Source of the DNA: a virus
Length of the DNA: 64,000 nt
IMG/VR virus record: IMGVR_UViG_3300033145_001320
Location: 1 to 64,000 of that record
Reading direction: 5' to 3' (one strand)
Part shown: positions 9,555-18,721 of the stretch, piece after piece
How positions within the stretch are numbered: the stretch's first letter is position 1
How the letters are laid out: each line of letters starts with the position of its first letter
Position numbers and translations under genes: made by a program
Notes under the pieces: model-generated
Databases searched by the model: none
Told to the model about the DNA's origin: nothing
The model's input: only the letters and a program-made list of their open reading frames with translations

Positions 9555-10405
9555 AAGTATCTCCTACCGTTAAATCCCCCTACCCTTCCTTTCCAGTTTA
9601 TAGCAACCGCTTCAGATGTATGAATTGATTCTTCATGGCTGCATTTAACAATCCAATCTGCAACTCCTTTCATCTCATTTAATGATTGCGAAATTAATCT
9701 TATCGCATCTTCAACAAACATAGGATTTTCTGCTGCAACTCTTGCAATTTCCTGTTCGTCTACTCTTTTTATTATTGGGTATGGAAGAGTAAGAATTTTT
9801 GATTCAACTGCTTCAATTATATCTTCTAACCAAATATAATGTGGTTTGGTTTCACCTTCAATTAATATATCAGCAAATGATCTTTGATTGTGAGGAAAAC
9901 CTTTACTATTATGTTCAGTCAAATGCCCACATAATTCTGCTGAGCATGGACAGTATGAAGCATATTGAATTTTAACACCTTGATAGAATCTGAAGTTTTT
10001 CTCACCCCATAACTGGCCTTCAAATCTACATTTATAATAAATTGGAAATTCATTATCTGAAAGAATTGATTTACGAATAACTGGCATCCGAAATTCAAAT
10101 TTCATATAGCTTGCTGTACTTCCAACATTTTCTTTTACGTCTTTTAAAATTTGTTCAATTAATGTGCGTTTCAATGGTAAATCCAAATATGGTTTTAATG
10201 TCAGGAGGAGTCGAGACATTGAAATTCCTTTTGTCTTTTCATCTAAATCTGTTCTCATTGAGACATTTGCTGTCATCTGATGAAAACCTCCGTATTTAGA
10301 CTCTAATTTAAATGGAACCTCAACATTCTCGACACCTACCTGTTGTATGGGGATAAATATATTTGGAGGTTCGCATTGAATGTCAGGAAGACATTTGCCA
10401 ACCAT
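9551..10405 (-). CDS. folE2: GTP cyclohydrolase FolE2 (type IB)
   Basis: FolE2 converts GTP to 7,8-dihydroneopterin triphosphate, the entry step to folate and to 7-deazaguanines (preQ0, queuosine). This 284-residue protein shows the family pattern: LPDIQ near the start, VGVENVEVP at about 23-31, a KGISMSRLLL segment at about 59-68 (normally KGIHMSR), CPCSAEL near residue 155 with the metal/catalytic cysteine, and HNQRSFAD about 20 residues later. Length is normal for the family. With queD at 32666 it suggests a phage 7-deazaguanine supply route, possibly for DNA modification; queE, queC and a transferase are not seen here. The His-to-Ser change in the KGI(H/S)MSR motif is worth noting. Confidence 0.88.
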   Translation of the reverse strand: MVGKCLPDIQCEPPNIFIPIQQVGVENVEVPFKLESKYGGFHQMTANVSMRTDLDEKTKGISMSRLLLTLKPYLDLPLKRTLIEQILKDVKENVGSTASYMKFEFRMPVIRKSILSDNEFPIYYKCRFEGQLWGEKNFRFYQGVKIQYASYCPCSAELCGHLTEHNSKGFPHNQRSFADILIEGETKPHYIWLEDIIEAVESKILTLPYPIIKRVDEQEIARVAAENPMFVEDAIRLISQSLNEMKGVADWIVKCSHEESIHTSEAVAINWKGRVGGFNGRRYL

Positions 10406-10418
10406 TAGTGTTCCTCCT

Positions 10419-10595
10419 TTATATATCTAGATCTTTTGGATCAAATAAAATTATTTGTTCTTTGGGTACTTCTTTTTCTTCGGCTACTTTACTTAATGTA
10501 AGTTTCGATAGTTTATATTTCCCTGTTGCCGGGAGAGCATACCAGACATATGACGATGATGATGTGTCTGATGATGTTGAATTATACCAGGTCAT
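10419..10595 (-). CDS. small hypothetical protein (58 aa)
   Basis: A short frame starts with ATG 10595, overlapping the TGA of the RNA polymerase beta gene (ATGA), and ends just before the Shine-Dalgarno of folE2. The protein has a Ser/Thr-rich N-terminus (STSSDTSSSSYVWYALP) and a Lys/Glu-rich C-terminus. The precise packing between two real genes and the coupled start argue for a true gene. Function unknown. Confidence 0.55.
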   Translation of the reverse strand: MTWYNSTSSDTSSSSYVWYALPATGKYKLSKLTLSKVAEEKEVPKEQIILFDPKDLDI

Positions 10596-13594
10596 TTGTG
10601 ATCTACTCCGATAACAGTAAGATATGAATTTAATAACTTAACTGATTCGGGGACTGTATCTATTTCTCTTGTTTCATCTAATAATTGAGATTCAATAAAT
10701 CCACGAATGTAATTATTTTTCAAATCAATACAATCTGATTTGGTTGTTAAAAATTCAAATAAGTTATGTGGAGCATCATGTCCAATTAAACATGCTGTTT
10801 CCATTTCACCACATCGTTGACCGCCTTTATTTTTTCTTCCTCCCAATGGTTGTAGTGTTCTCCTTGCATATGCGCCGATACCACGTGCAGCTAATTTTTC
10901 TTCTGCAATATGAACCATTCTGAAAAAGTAAATATATCCCACAGCAATTTCATGCATAATCTCAGTAGCCGATACTGGGTCATGTAACTTTTCTTTAAAG
11001 TTTGTATTTGTGTATTTAAGAGCTTCCTGTAAGTCTTCCAAGCATGATGATTCAAATGGAGCTTGAATTATTGAAAGGTCTTTTATAAATGTAACATCAA
11101 TTTCCTTTGGCATCAATTCTACAAATTGATTATGATACCAAGACTCATTTGTTTTATCAATTATTTGTATATAGTCAAGAAGATATTTTTTAATCTTATC
11201 CTGTTCAACATCTTCATTTAACATTCTTAACATATTTATTTTTAAGTCTTGAACTGACATTGCAAGATGCAGTTCATACAGCTGACCAATATTCATACGA
11301 GAAATGATACCCAATGGATTTATACATATATCCAAATGACGACCATCTTTAAGTTGTGGCATTTTTTCATGAGGAACTATTCGTGAAATAACACCTTTGT
11401 TTCCATGCCTGTTTGCCATCTTATCCCCAACTTTTACTTTTCGGAAATAGACACCAAATATTTCAACTTTTATACCTGAAACTTTCTCACGTTTGAATTT
11501 GTATTTGCCGACAAATGAAGATTTATCAAGACTCTTCTCTCTAATAATTTTCATTGCCTCATCTTTATCAAATGTATCCTTAATTATTTTTTGTAAGTAT
11601 TTTTCTTTTTCTTGCTGTTGTTCTAAACGTTCTTCAATCCATTTTTTAAACTCAGGCAATTCTTCATTCCATTCATTTGCATAAAGATTTACTTCTGAAA
11701 TTATTAAATTCTTTTTAGCTTCTAACGTAATTGGTTCTGTAAAAACAGAATAGTAATCATCAGTATTTAACTTTTTAAGTTTTGCATAAGCATCTCCCAT
11801 ATTTAATCTTTCCAGATCATCTGGGAGTGGTTTGTATATATTATCTTGTAGAGACAACAATACTTTATCTGGCGTTAATGTGAATGATAAATCTTCAAAA
11901 TGGACTGATGTTAAAGTATCTTCTTCTTGTAATCTTTCAGATATAACAATTCCATCCTCATAATTATTACCATAATAAACCATAACACCTGTAAGTAGAT
12001 TTTTTCCAATATTAATATTTCCGTTATGACAGAAATTACTTTCTGCAAGAATATCACCTGCTTTGAATTTATCTCCTGGTTTCACATACAAGTTCATGAA
12101 GTCCATGTGCTCAACATATATTTTTCTGTAAGATATGTTAAAGATATCTGCTTCACCATTATTATACATGACGATTACATAATCTTTATCAATATGGACA
12201 ACCACTCCAGCATGTTTTGCTCTTTTAACAAATTGTGTTTGATCACTGTACAACCCCTCACAACCTGAAGCAATTAATGGAGAATCAAATTGTTTTAACA
12301 TGATAGATTGACGCATTTGTGATGCTGCCATTTGGAGTCTTGTTTGGTCATCATGTTTTAAAAATGGAGTCATTGAAACAGGTATAGATAGTGGTTGTTT
12401 TTCGCATATATCCCTTGTAAAGCGAAGATCCTCATCTAGGTTGACATTGGGGATTAAGTTCTGTAGAACACCGCAATTATCACGGTCTGGGGTATCGACA
12501 GGGCAAATACGACCAAACATTGTGGGACAAATATCACGTAAATGCTTTGGAATATTCTCCCTTTTGAATCCGCCTGGACCAAGCAAACTGATCCTGGAAA
12601 GCTTTGTCAATTCTTCAACTGGATTAATTGAAAAATCGAATTGTACAATATCTGATACATTACATTCTGATAAAATCTGTGTTGAATTTATATTAAACTT
12701 TGGTTGCCTTGCAGTTCGATTTGAAAAACAAAGATCGAATATGATCTTTGAAATTTTCGATGTTACAATATACTCAAAGCATCTTACACGTTTATTTGTG
12801 AAAAGCATATCATCAACAAATTCAATCTTTAAGATATATAGAATTTCATCTAACAAAGTATCTGTATAAAAGAATTTTCTGCTTATCGGATCTATCTTTG
12901 GAATCAGATCCATTGCATAAAGAACATCCTCGCCTTTTGATTTTGCATTATATTTTGAGTAGTATCTCCCAATTTCTAATATGAAATCATCTTGCGAATA
13001 CCCTCTTGATTCGTCAACAATATCAAACAAATCTCCACGCAAGACTTCAAATAAGTTATCGTCCTGTCTATCAATATCTTCCGACAGTTTGAAAATTCTT
13101 TGAACTTCTTCTAATCCATGATATGCACACAAGAATGTAGCCAAAGGAATTTTCTTTCCAAGGAAACTTATTTTAATAAAAGGCATTTCTTTATCTTTAA
13201 AAACCATGATTGTTGCAACATTGGTCCTTATTTTGATATTTGCTCCCCTTGTTACAATCGGAATATCGTATAGTTGAAACAAAGGAATCTTCTTCCTGCC
13301 ATTGACAATTATGTAGTTATCATCTATCAGCTTTGGCAGAAAAATACTTAAATCAATATTTGCAGGACCCTTTTGTAATTTGATTACTAAAGTTTGTTTA
13401 ATTGTTTTGGATAACTCTCCAGATGAGAACCTTGAATCTTTTAAATCCAATTCAGTTATTGTGAAACCAATTTCTTCAACTGGGGTAACTATTTCTCGGA
13501 CTAAAGGTAAAATCTGCTCATAATCGTTTCTTCTTAATGTGAAGATATTCTTGTCTTCGTTCTGAAGCTTGAAAGTAGGGTTGATAATGTCCAA
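10592..13594 (-). CDS. rpoB: RNA polymerase beta subunit, set 1
   Basis: A single 1000-residue beta subunit of a multisubunit RNA polymerase (bacterial RpoB is about 1340). Clear landmarks: GRICPVDTPDRDNCG near residue 355; the NYEDGIVISER strand near 550 (bacterial NFEDSI); GDKMANRHGNKGV near 728, which holds the conserved lysines of the active centre; NPLGIISRMNIGQ near 755; and GGQRCGEMET near 930, the switch/clamp contact. The protein is shorter than cellular beta, so lobe insertions seem absent. It lies downstream of its own beta' gene, separated by a 61-residue ORF. Unlike phiKZ-type phages, beta is not split. No alpha, omega or sigma gene is seen nearby. Confidence 0.95.
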   Translation of the reverse strand: MDIINPTFKLQNEDKNIFTLRRNDYEQILPLVREIVTPVEEIGFTITELDLKDSRFSSGELSKTIKQTLVIKLQKGPANIDLSIFLPKLIDDNYIIVNGRKKIPLFQLYDIPIVTRGANIKIRTNVATIMVFKDKEMPFIKISFLGKKIPLATFLCAYHGLEEVQRIFKLSEDIDRQDDNLFEVLRGDLFDIVDESRGYSQDDFILEIGRYYSKYNAKSKGEDVLYAMDLIPKIDPISRKFFYTDTLLDEILYILKIEFVDDMLFTNKRVRCFEYIVTSKISKIIFDLCFSNRTARQPKFNINSTQILSECNVSDIVQFDFSINPVEELTKLSRISLLGPGGFKRENIPKHLRDICPTMFGRICPVDTPDRDNCGVLQNLIPNVNLDEDLRFTRDICEKQPLSIPVSMTPFLKHDDQTRLQMAASQMRQSIMLKQFDSPLIASGCEGLYSDQTQFVKRAKHAGVVVHIDKDYVIVMYNNGEADIFNISYRKIYVEHMDFMNLYVKPGDKFKAGDILAESNFCHNGNINIGKNLLTGVMVYYGNNYEDGIVISERLQEEDTLTSVHFEDLSFTLTPDKVLLSLQDNIYKPLPDDLERLNMGDAYAKLKKLNTDDYYSVFTEPITLEAKKNLIISEVNLYANEWNEELPEFKKWIEERLEQQQEKEKYLQKIIKDTFDKDEAMKIIREKSLDKSSFVGKYKFKREKVSGIKVEIFGVYFRKVKVGDKMANRHGNKGVISRIVPHEKMPQLKDGRHLDICINPLGIISRMNIGQLYELHLAMSVQDLKINMLRMLNEDVEQDKIKKYLLDYIQIIDKTNESWYHNQFVELMPKEIDVTFIKDLSIIQAPFESSCLEDLQEALKYTNTNFKEKLHDPVSATEIMHEIAVGYIYFFRMVHIAEEKLAARGIGAYARRTLQPLGGRKNKGGQRCGEMETACLIGHDAPHNLFEFLTTKSDCIDLKNNYIRGFIESQLLDETREIDTVPESVKLLNSYLTVIGVDHK

Positions 13595-13606
13595 GATTAG
13601 AACCTC

Positions 13607-13792
13607 CTAATTTGTATATGTCGATTTATACTCGATAAGCTTTTTCTCTAGTCTATCATCTTCGATATAATAGGGATCAACATTTAATGCGAGTGCGTTC
13701 ATTATAAGTTGTGTGAGTCGGAGATCTGGATTTGCTTTCCAGATCTCCTCGACTCTTTTTAATATTCTATCAATTCGTTCTGGATCTCTCAT
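13607..13792 (-). CDS. small conserved protein between RNAP genes (61 aa)
   Basis: The protein begins MRDPERIDRILKRVEEIWKA and continues PDLRLTQLIMNAL. From memory this pattern (MRDPxRIxxIL, PDLRLxQLI) recurs in small bacterial and phage proteins of unknown function. It is probably all-helical. Its ATG overlaps the stop of the beta' gene and it ends just before the beta gene, so the three are likely co-expressed. It might be a small polymerase partner, but that is only inferred from position. Confidence 0.7.
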   Translation of the reverse strand: MRDPERIDRILKRVEEIWKANPDLRLTQLIMNALALNVDPYYIEDDRLEKKLIEYKSTYTN

Positions 13793-16497
13793 GTTATTTT
13801 TTCACCTTTAAGGATTTTATCCATAACTCCTGAATATCTTCCTTCATACAAGATACCTTGTAAGATTGATCTCTTTGGATTTGAAAATGCCATGGCAAGA
13901 ATCCAACTTTCTTGATTTGGCACAGATTGAATGCTATAATAGTCTGGTTTTATTTTATCTCTATTTGGAATCAATCTCCATTTTTGATAATTTTTCCACA
14001 TTAATTGAGCAACAACACATTCAAAATGTACGTGGTATATATCTTTGTCATACACATCAAATAGTTCTTCAACTATGCTGGTGTACGTTTTTCCTCTAAA
14101 TTTGTGAAGTAACTGTGCAACTGAAGCAAGATCCCCAATAATATCTTTTTGTTTCAATGATGGATCATCCGGATTTTGCTCACCTTTAATAACAGCAGAA
14201 CCTGAAGTATGAAAAGTTCGCAAAACTAATTGAGTTCCTCTTTCACCAAGAGTTTGTGCTGCAATAATACCAATGAATCTACTATTCAAATTCCTATATA
14301 AATCTCCATAACACTTTTTACATATCTTTGGATTTTTACAAAGAATCGGACTTCGCAATTCAATTACTTTTCCAATAATGCTTTCGTAATTGTCAGGAGT
14401 TATTTTTTCAAGAGTATCTCCATTTTTATAATATCTGTTAACTAACATTCTTGCTTTTCTTTTACTTTTAACATCAACGCTTAAGAAGTCTGTTGTACCA
14501 CAGTCATCTACATCTTCATCTATTTGTAAATTTGCACATGTGAATATTAGTTTTCTTGAAAGATAACCACTTGTTCCTGTATTAAGAGCTACATCAAGAA
14601 GACCTTTTCTACAACCATATGTTGAATAGAAAAATTCTTCTGGAGTCAAACCTTCAATTAAGGAATTTTTAATTGGCATTTGTAAAATTTCTCCATCGAA
14701 ATTTGAAATGAAGCCACGACTGAATATTAACTGTTTGACTTGATCCCAACTTCCCCTTGCTCCTGATTCAATCATATATGAATATTTAAATCCATCTCTC
14801 ATTCTTTCTGACAATGCATCATCGGAAAGAGCAATCAATTGATCTCTAGTCTCTGGTAGTGAGTAGATATCTTTTTTAATTTCAGCTAAACCATCAAGAG
14901 GAAAATCATCCAATGAAAGAGTACAACCGAATAATGTGGCATACTTAAATCCAACTCTTTTCACATTATCCAATACTTTAATTACTTCTTCGCTTGGGTA
15001 TTTATCTTTTATATCATTCAGAATATCCAAGAGTTTTCCTTTTGCAATTGTTCCTCTTACTAAAGGATAATCATTTGGTAATTGTTTATTAAATTCTGCT
15101 TCACCCCAAGTTATTTTGTTACCTTCGACTTCAATATCGTCTTTACCATTACTAAATTCCGGTAATGTTAAATAATAAATTCCTAAAATTACATCCTGAC
15201 TTGGAGTTGTTGTAAGACTTTCATTCGCTGGACTGTATAAATTCTTTGCAATTGAAATCTTTTCAATTACTTCTTCTTTTGCTTCAGGTGTAATTGGTAT
15301 ATAAACTGCCATCTGATCCCCATCAAAATCTGCATTGAATGGAGGGCATGCTAATGGATGTATTTTGATAACATGATCTAATGTTAATTTAATTTTGAAT
15401 CCTAGCATGCTTAACCTGTGTAATGATGGTTGTCTGTTCAATATGCAATATTCTCCATCCGTTACAGTTTCACACACCCTAAATAATACAGGATTGTTTT
15501 TATCAATACATTCATCAACAAAATCAATAGCTTGATTCAACAGTTTAAATTTTCCAAGTTCTAAAATACGCTTGGCAATGGGTAATTTAAATATTTCTAA
15601 AACCATTAGATAAGGAAGTTTACATTGTTCCAATTCTAATGTTGGGTCAGGAATGATTACAGCTCGACCAGAAAAATCTATTCTCTTACCAAGAATATTT
15701 CCACGAATCAATCCTTCTTTCTTTGCCATCTTTTCAAGAATACGAGTATATAATTCGTTTACATCTTTTTGTAATTGTTTAAAATAAGTATAATAGAGAG
15801 CTTTATCACGATGAATGTCAATGATTGTGCCCGACATTATTTCTTTCTTTGTCAGGATCTGAACATAATATCTGTTGATTTTATCCATCAACTGTTTGCT
15901 CTCTCCTGAGCTTTTTGATGTTGGCCGAAGTTCCGGAGGTAATACAATTATTTGATTAGTCAAAAGATTATCAATATTGTCAAGAACTAGTTTCCATTCA
16001 TCTACTCCATCACCAACATTATCCTCAGCAACTGCCTTTACTAATTCATATATAGCTTCAGTTCTTTCCCATTTTCGGGCACCTTGCGGTATTGTATCTT
16101 CGGATAATGTTACAACAAATTCTTCATCTGTCATATACAAAATACTTTTATCATTTCGCATTAAATCATCTAATGCTTTTTTGAATGTTTTCCCTGCTAG
16201 GGCAACTAATAAATCATAAAAGAGAGGGTTAACAACTTCAATTGGAATTATGATTTTTGCGAATCTTTTTCTTCGTAAATCGCTGTTAACTATATCGACT
16301 TTGCACTCACTGCATTGTCCCCCTTCTTTTGATACTCCATGATACTTGCCACATTGACAGGTATAATTTCTTACTGGACCAAAAATCTGTTCAGAGAATA
16401 ATCCATCCGGATGAAACTTTCTTTTTCCAAATGTTTTTAGAGACGTCACTTCGTCTAAATTTTCACAAAATGTATCGTAATTTAATATTTTTGGCAT
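13789..16497 (-). CDS. rpoC: RNA polymerase beta' subunit, set 1
   Basis: A 902-residue beta' subunit (E. coli 1407). The N-terminus has the clamp motif FHPDGLFSEQIFGPV and an intact zinc ribbon (C-x-C and C-x2-C around residues 40-65). The catalytic loop NADFDGDQMAVY lies near residue 390 with all three metal-binding aspartates. A second zinc site (CANL ... CKNPKICKKCYGDL) is near 715, and the trigger-loop sequence LRTFHTSGSA near 762. The C-terminal region after the trigger loop is short, about 140 residues. All active-site parts look intact, so set 1 should be catalytically active. RBS AAGGAG supports ATG 16497. Confidence 0.95.
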   Translation of the reverse strand: MPKILNYDTFCENLDEVTSLKTFGKRKFHPDGLFSEQIFGPVRNYTCQCGKYHGVSKEGGQCSECKVDIVNSDLRRKRFAKIIIPIEVVNPLFYDLLVALAGKTFKKALDDLMRNDKSILYMTDEEFVVTLSEDTIPQGARKWERTEAIYELVKAVAEDNVGDGVDEWKLVLDNIDNLLTNQIIVLPPELRPTSKSSGESKQLMDKINRYYVQILTKKEIMSGTIIDIHRDKALYYTYFKQLQKDVNELYTRILEKMAKKEGLIRGNILGKRIDFSGRAVIIPDPTLELEQCKLPYLMVLEIFKLPIAKRILELGKFKLLNQAIDFVDECIDKNNPVLFRVCETVTDGEYCILNRQPSLHRLSMLGFKIKLTLDHVIKIHPLACPPFNADFDGDQMAVYIPITPEAKEEVIEKISIAKNLYSPANESLTTTPSQDVILGIYYLTLPEFSNGKDDIEVEGNKITWGEAEFNKQLPNDYPLVRGTIAKGKLLDILNDIKDKYPSEEVIKVLDNVKRVGFKYATLFGCTLSLDDFPLDGLAEIKKDIYSLPETRDQLIALSDDALSERMRDGFKYSYMIESGARGSWDQVKQLIFSRGFISNFDGEILQMPIKNSLIEGLTPEEFFYSTYGCRKGLLDVALNTGTSGYLSRKLIFTCANLQIDEDVDDCGTTDFLSVDVKSKRKARMLVNRYYKNGDTLEKITPDNYESIIGKVIELRSPILCKNPKICKKCYGDLYRNLNSRFIGIIAAQTLGERGTQLVLRTFHTSGSAVIKGEQNPDDPSLKQKDIIGDLASVAQLLHKFRGKTYTSIVEELFDVYDKDIYHVHFECVVAQLMWKNYQKWRLIPNRDKIKPDYYSIQSVPNQESWILAMAFSNPKRSILQGILYEGRYSGVMDKILKGEKIT

Positions 16498-16500
16498 GTA

Positions 16501-16755
16501 TTATTCTCCTTCTTCTATATCACCAAATTTCTGCATCAAGAATGAGCCAATTTCATAGAAATGTGTTTTAACCCTACTTGCAATCATTCTATCAAGATCA
16601 GGCATTAATTCATGTGCTATGATTTTAACATCATCAATTGCTAAATCAATAAGTCTTTCTCTTAGAGCTTTATCAATAAGTTTTATAATTTCGATTTCTA
16701 ATAAAGACTCATCTTCAACATTCTCAATTTCCTCCGTAAATATGTCTTTAGTCAT
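16501..16755 (-). CDS. hypothetical protein (84 aa)
   Basis: A small acidic, probably helical protein (start ATG with AAAGGGGA upstream), ending four bases before the beta' start. It overlaps its upstream neighbour by 8 bases. No family recognised; its fixed position before beta' makes a polymerase-related role possible but unproven. Confidence 0.6.
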   Translation of the reverse strand: MTKDIFTEEIENVEDESLLEIEIIKLIDKALRERLIDLAIDDVKIIAHELMPDLDRMIASRVKTHFYEIGSFLMQKFGDIEEGE

Positions 16756-16960
16756 CGGTTTCCCCTTTTTTATTTATTTTCTCTTTTGTTTTGTTCAAAC
16801 AATTATCAAATACTTCAGAGAAAACTTCAGCTGTTCGTTCAACACATGAGTCAAAAAACTTTCTAGATGATTGTTTTATATTAATTGCCAATTCGTCAAT
16901 AGCATTTAAAGTTGATTCCTTTATTTTTTCTTCGTTAGTGTTTGTTTTGTCTTCCGTCAT
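16748..16960 (-). CDS. hypothetical protein (70 aa)
   Basis: A small, highly charged, helix-prone protein (KQSSRKFFDSCVERTAEVF). It lies in the same run of short genes between the E2-like gene and RNA polymerase beta', overlapping the next gene. I recognise nothing else in it. Confidence 0.55.
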   Translation of the reverse strand: MTEDKTNTNEEKIKESTLNAIDELAINIKQSSRKFFDSCVERTAEVFSEVFDNCLNKTKEKINKKGETDD

Positions 16961-16966
16961 TATCAG

Positions 16967-17302
16967 TTACCTCATATTTTTATATTCTATTTCGTCCCAT
17001 GGTGTAAAATAACAATCATCCAAATTAAAAGAGCATAACATTACCCTGATAAAATTAAGAGATTTCTCATTCACTTCCAATTCTCTTATTTTATGTGGAA
17101 TACAAAACTCTCCTGTTTGTGGATCTGCATTTGGATGTGGATTGTTTAAGGTAACTGTGTCAATTTTATCATCAACAGTTTTAATTTTATAATCTCTGAT
17201 TACAAACTTTTTACTGATGTTTGTTATTTCATGGTATTGTTTTTTAAATATAAGTTTGGTTGGGACAATAATCTCCCTAATTCTTTTTGTTTGAATTTTC
17301 AT
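16967..17302 (-). CDS. E2-like candidate with HPN...G-x-F-C signature (111 aa)
   Basis: The protein carries NNPHPNADPQTGEFCI at about residues 53-67. Eukaryotic E2 enzymes have an active-site signature H-P-N-hydrophobic-x(3-4)-G-x-hydrophobic-C, and this matches except that Ala replaces the hydrophobic residue. The candidate catalytic cysteine is near residue 66, and two more cysteines follow (MLCSFNLDDC). At 111 residues it is shorter than a full UBC fold (about 150). It overlaps the E1-like gene by one base and is the last gene of the ubiquitin-like cluster. The assignment rests on the motif and context, not on overall similarity; a structural protein with a chance motif remains possible. 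Confidence 0.45.
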   Translation of the reverse strand: MKIQTKRIREIIVPTKLIFKKQYHEITNISKKFVIRDYKIKTVDDKIDTVTLNNPHPNADPQTGEFCIPHKIRELEVNEKSLNFIRVMLCSFNLDDCYFTPWDEIEYKNMR

Positions 17303-18159
17303 TATGCAGCGCCTGTTTCAGGTATAAGTTCGACCAAATACTTTCCTTTATTTTGTATCAATGAAATAACAAAATTATTAAATTCTTGTTTTGCTACTGC
17401 ATTAGTTAACTGCAATATAAGATCTGTACTTGATTGTAAACTATTCTTTGGCATTGAATATTCAGATAGTGGAAATAAAGATCCTCCGACACAAATATCT
17501 ACATCACTAGTCTTATTTGCTTCCATTATTGGAAGTATTGTATCAGGTAGATTTACAAACTTATCTTCTATAGCTGGACGTTCATATACAATATCACATG
17601 TCTTATTGTCAATATGTTTAACATAATCCAACTCATAATTCTGTATTAATTTATCTTTAACCAAGGTTTCGATTGTATTGTTTGATATTAACATAGCTAC
17701 TAAACTTCCAGCATGTCTAAGATCTTGCTTGTTCAATTGAACAATATATTTACCTTCTGTTTTTATTTTATACTTAACATTCTTTTTACAATCAACCATT
17801 AAATACCTTGATGAAATATATAATCTTACATCTATTTCTCTCCTTCGATCATATGTATAATCTCGACAATCCAAAACTAACTCACATGGAGGGATTTTTG
17901 TTTTCCCTTCAATAAACTTTTCATTTAAAGTTATAATTGTTAAGTCTGGATTTTTATGAGATAATATATCTGTTAATGCTTCTACCTTTGTCATACCAAC
18001 ATCAATTTGTCGATAGATGGAGTTTTTGAGATTCTTTGCTTCAACTTTATCGTGGTCTATAACTATAAGAGTCTCAAGAGTTTCAATATTAGAAAGTGCA
18101 TTGGCAACAAATCCTCCAAGGGTTCCAATGCCAATAACTGCGATTGTTTTATATACCAC
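17302..18159 (-). CDS. second ThiF/E1-like Rossmann protein
   Basis: A 285-residue protein from a GTG start (the Shine-Dalgarno AGGAG lies about 12 bases upstream; no better in-frame ATG is visible). It opens with IAVIGIGTLGGFVANAL, the nucleotide-binding glycine loop of ThiF/E1 enzymes, and an acidic residue ends strand 2 (VIDHDKVEAKNLKNSIY, where E1 enzymes typically have D-x-(V/D)-x-x-x-N-x-x-R). An RRE segment follows at about 104-107 (DRRREIDVR). A clear catalytic cysteine is not obvious; candidates are the C in DCRDY, DCKKN, TCDIV or ICVGG. It could activate the modifier or act as a partner in a heterodimer with the E1 at 18722-19405. Confidence 0.65.
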   Translation of the reverse strand: MVYKTIAVIGIGTLGGFVANALSNIETLETLIVIDHDKVEAKNLKNSIYRQIDVGMTKVEALTDILSHKNPDLTIITLNEKFIEGKTKIPPCELVLDCRDYTYDRRREIDVRLYISSRYLMVDCKKNVKYKIKTEGKYIVQLNKQDLRHAGSLVAMLISNNTIETLVKDKLIQNYELDYVKHIDNKTCDIVYERPAIEDKFVNLPDTILPIMEANKTSDVDICVGGSLFPLSEYSMPKNSLQSSTDLILQLTNAVAKQEFNNFVISLIQNKGKYLVELIPETGAA

Positions 18160-18189
18160 GGTCTCATTGTTCTCCTGTTATATTAAAAT

Positions 18190-18213
18190 AGGGGGGTCTG
18201 AATCGACCCCCCT
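18190..18213 (-). terminator. rho-independent terminator
   Basis: A perfect nine-to-ten base-pair GC stem (AGGGGGGTC paired with GACCCCCCT) is followed on the minus strand by TATTTTAATA. It lies between the ubiquitin-like gene and the second E1-like gene, so the modifier could be made at a higher level than the genes after it. Confidence 0.8.
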
Positions 18214-18237
18214 CTAACACGTTAAGCGTTAATATAG

Positions 18238-18702
18238 TTAGCAGCCTTTCTTTCCTGCGGGTTTCAGGAACTCAAGGTTATCGCTTTGTTTTAGAACATA
18301 GTCTCCGTCAACTTCTTTACCATTGATAAGTCCGGTAGAGAGTTGATCAACATTAAGAACCTCACGTAGAAATTCTCCAACCTGTTTTACGGTACGTCCA
18401 ACAACAGGGAAGTTTCCAGAAGAGGCACCACAAGAAACATGAATAGTAGTGGTAGCACGAGCACCGAATGCTCCGTCAGGTTTGGTTATAACGCTACGAC
18501 CTGTAAATTCAATACCTGTTACAGGTCCACTCTTAGAGATGCTTGCGCTGGCTGGTGCGCCATATTCTGCCATAATGGCAGCGATGACCACATCCTTGGT
18601 TTTCTTTGTCATACCAGGAATATTCAGCTCATATACACACATTCTCTTTAGTTCTCTTGAAGTTTTGTCTTCTAGTTGATCTTTAGTAAAAGTTGTTCCC
18701 AT
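18238..18702 (-). CDS. ubiquitin-like (beta-grasp) modifier with N-terminal helical domain
   Basis: This 154-residue protein has two parts. Residues about 10-48 (LEDKTSRELKRMCVYELNIP, then a KKTKDVVIAAI helix) look like a SAP/HeH-type helix-turn-helix module. Residues about 84-154 look like a beta-grasp, ubiquitin/ThiS/MoaD-like domain, ending with INGKEVDGDYVLKQSDNLEF and then LKPAGKKGC. The (V/I)NGKEV...DYVL...GD.LEF pattern is typical of bacterial ubiquitin-like modifiers. The tail has one Gly followed by Cys instead of Gly-Gly, so maturation by the JAMM peptidase or an unusual linkage is possible. It lies between two E1-like genes and downstream of the JAMM gene. RBS AAGGAG is strong. Confidence 0.7.
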   Translation of the reverse strand: MGTTFTKDQLEDKTSRELKRMCVYELNIPGMTKKTKDVVIAAIMAEYGAPASASISKSGPVTGIEFTGRSVITKPDGAFGARATTTIHVSCGASSGNFPVVGRTVKQVGEFLREVLNVDQLSTGLINGKEVDGDYVLKQSDNLEFLKPAGKKGC

Positions 18703-18721
18703 TTTTAAATCTCCTTCGATT

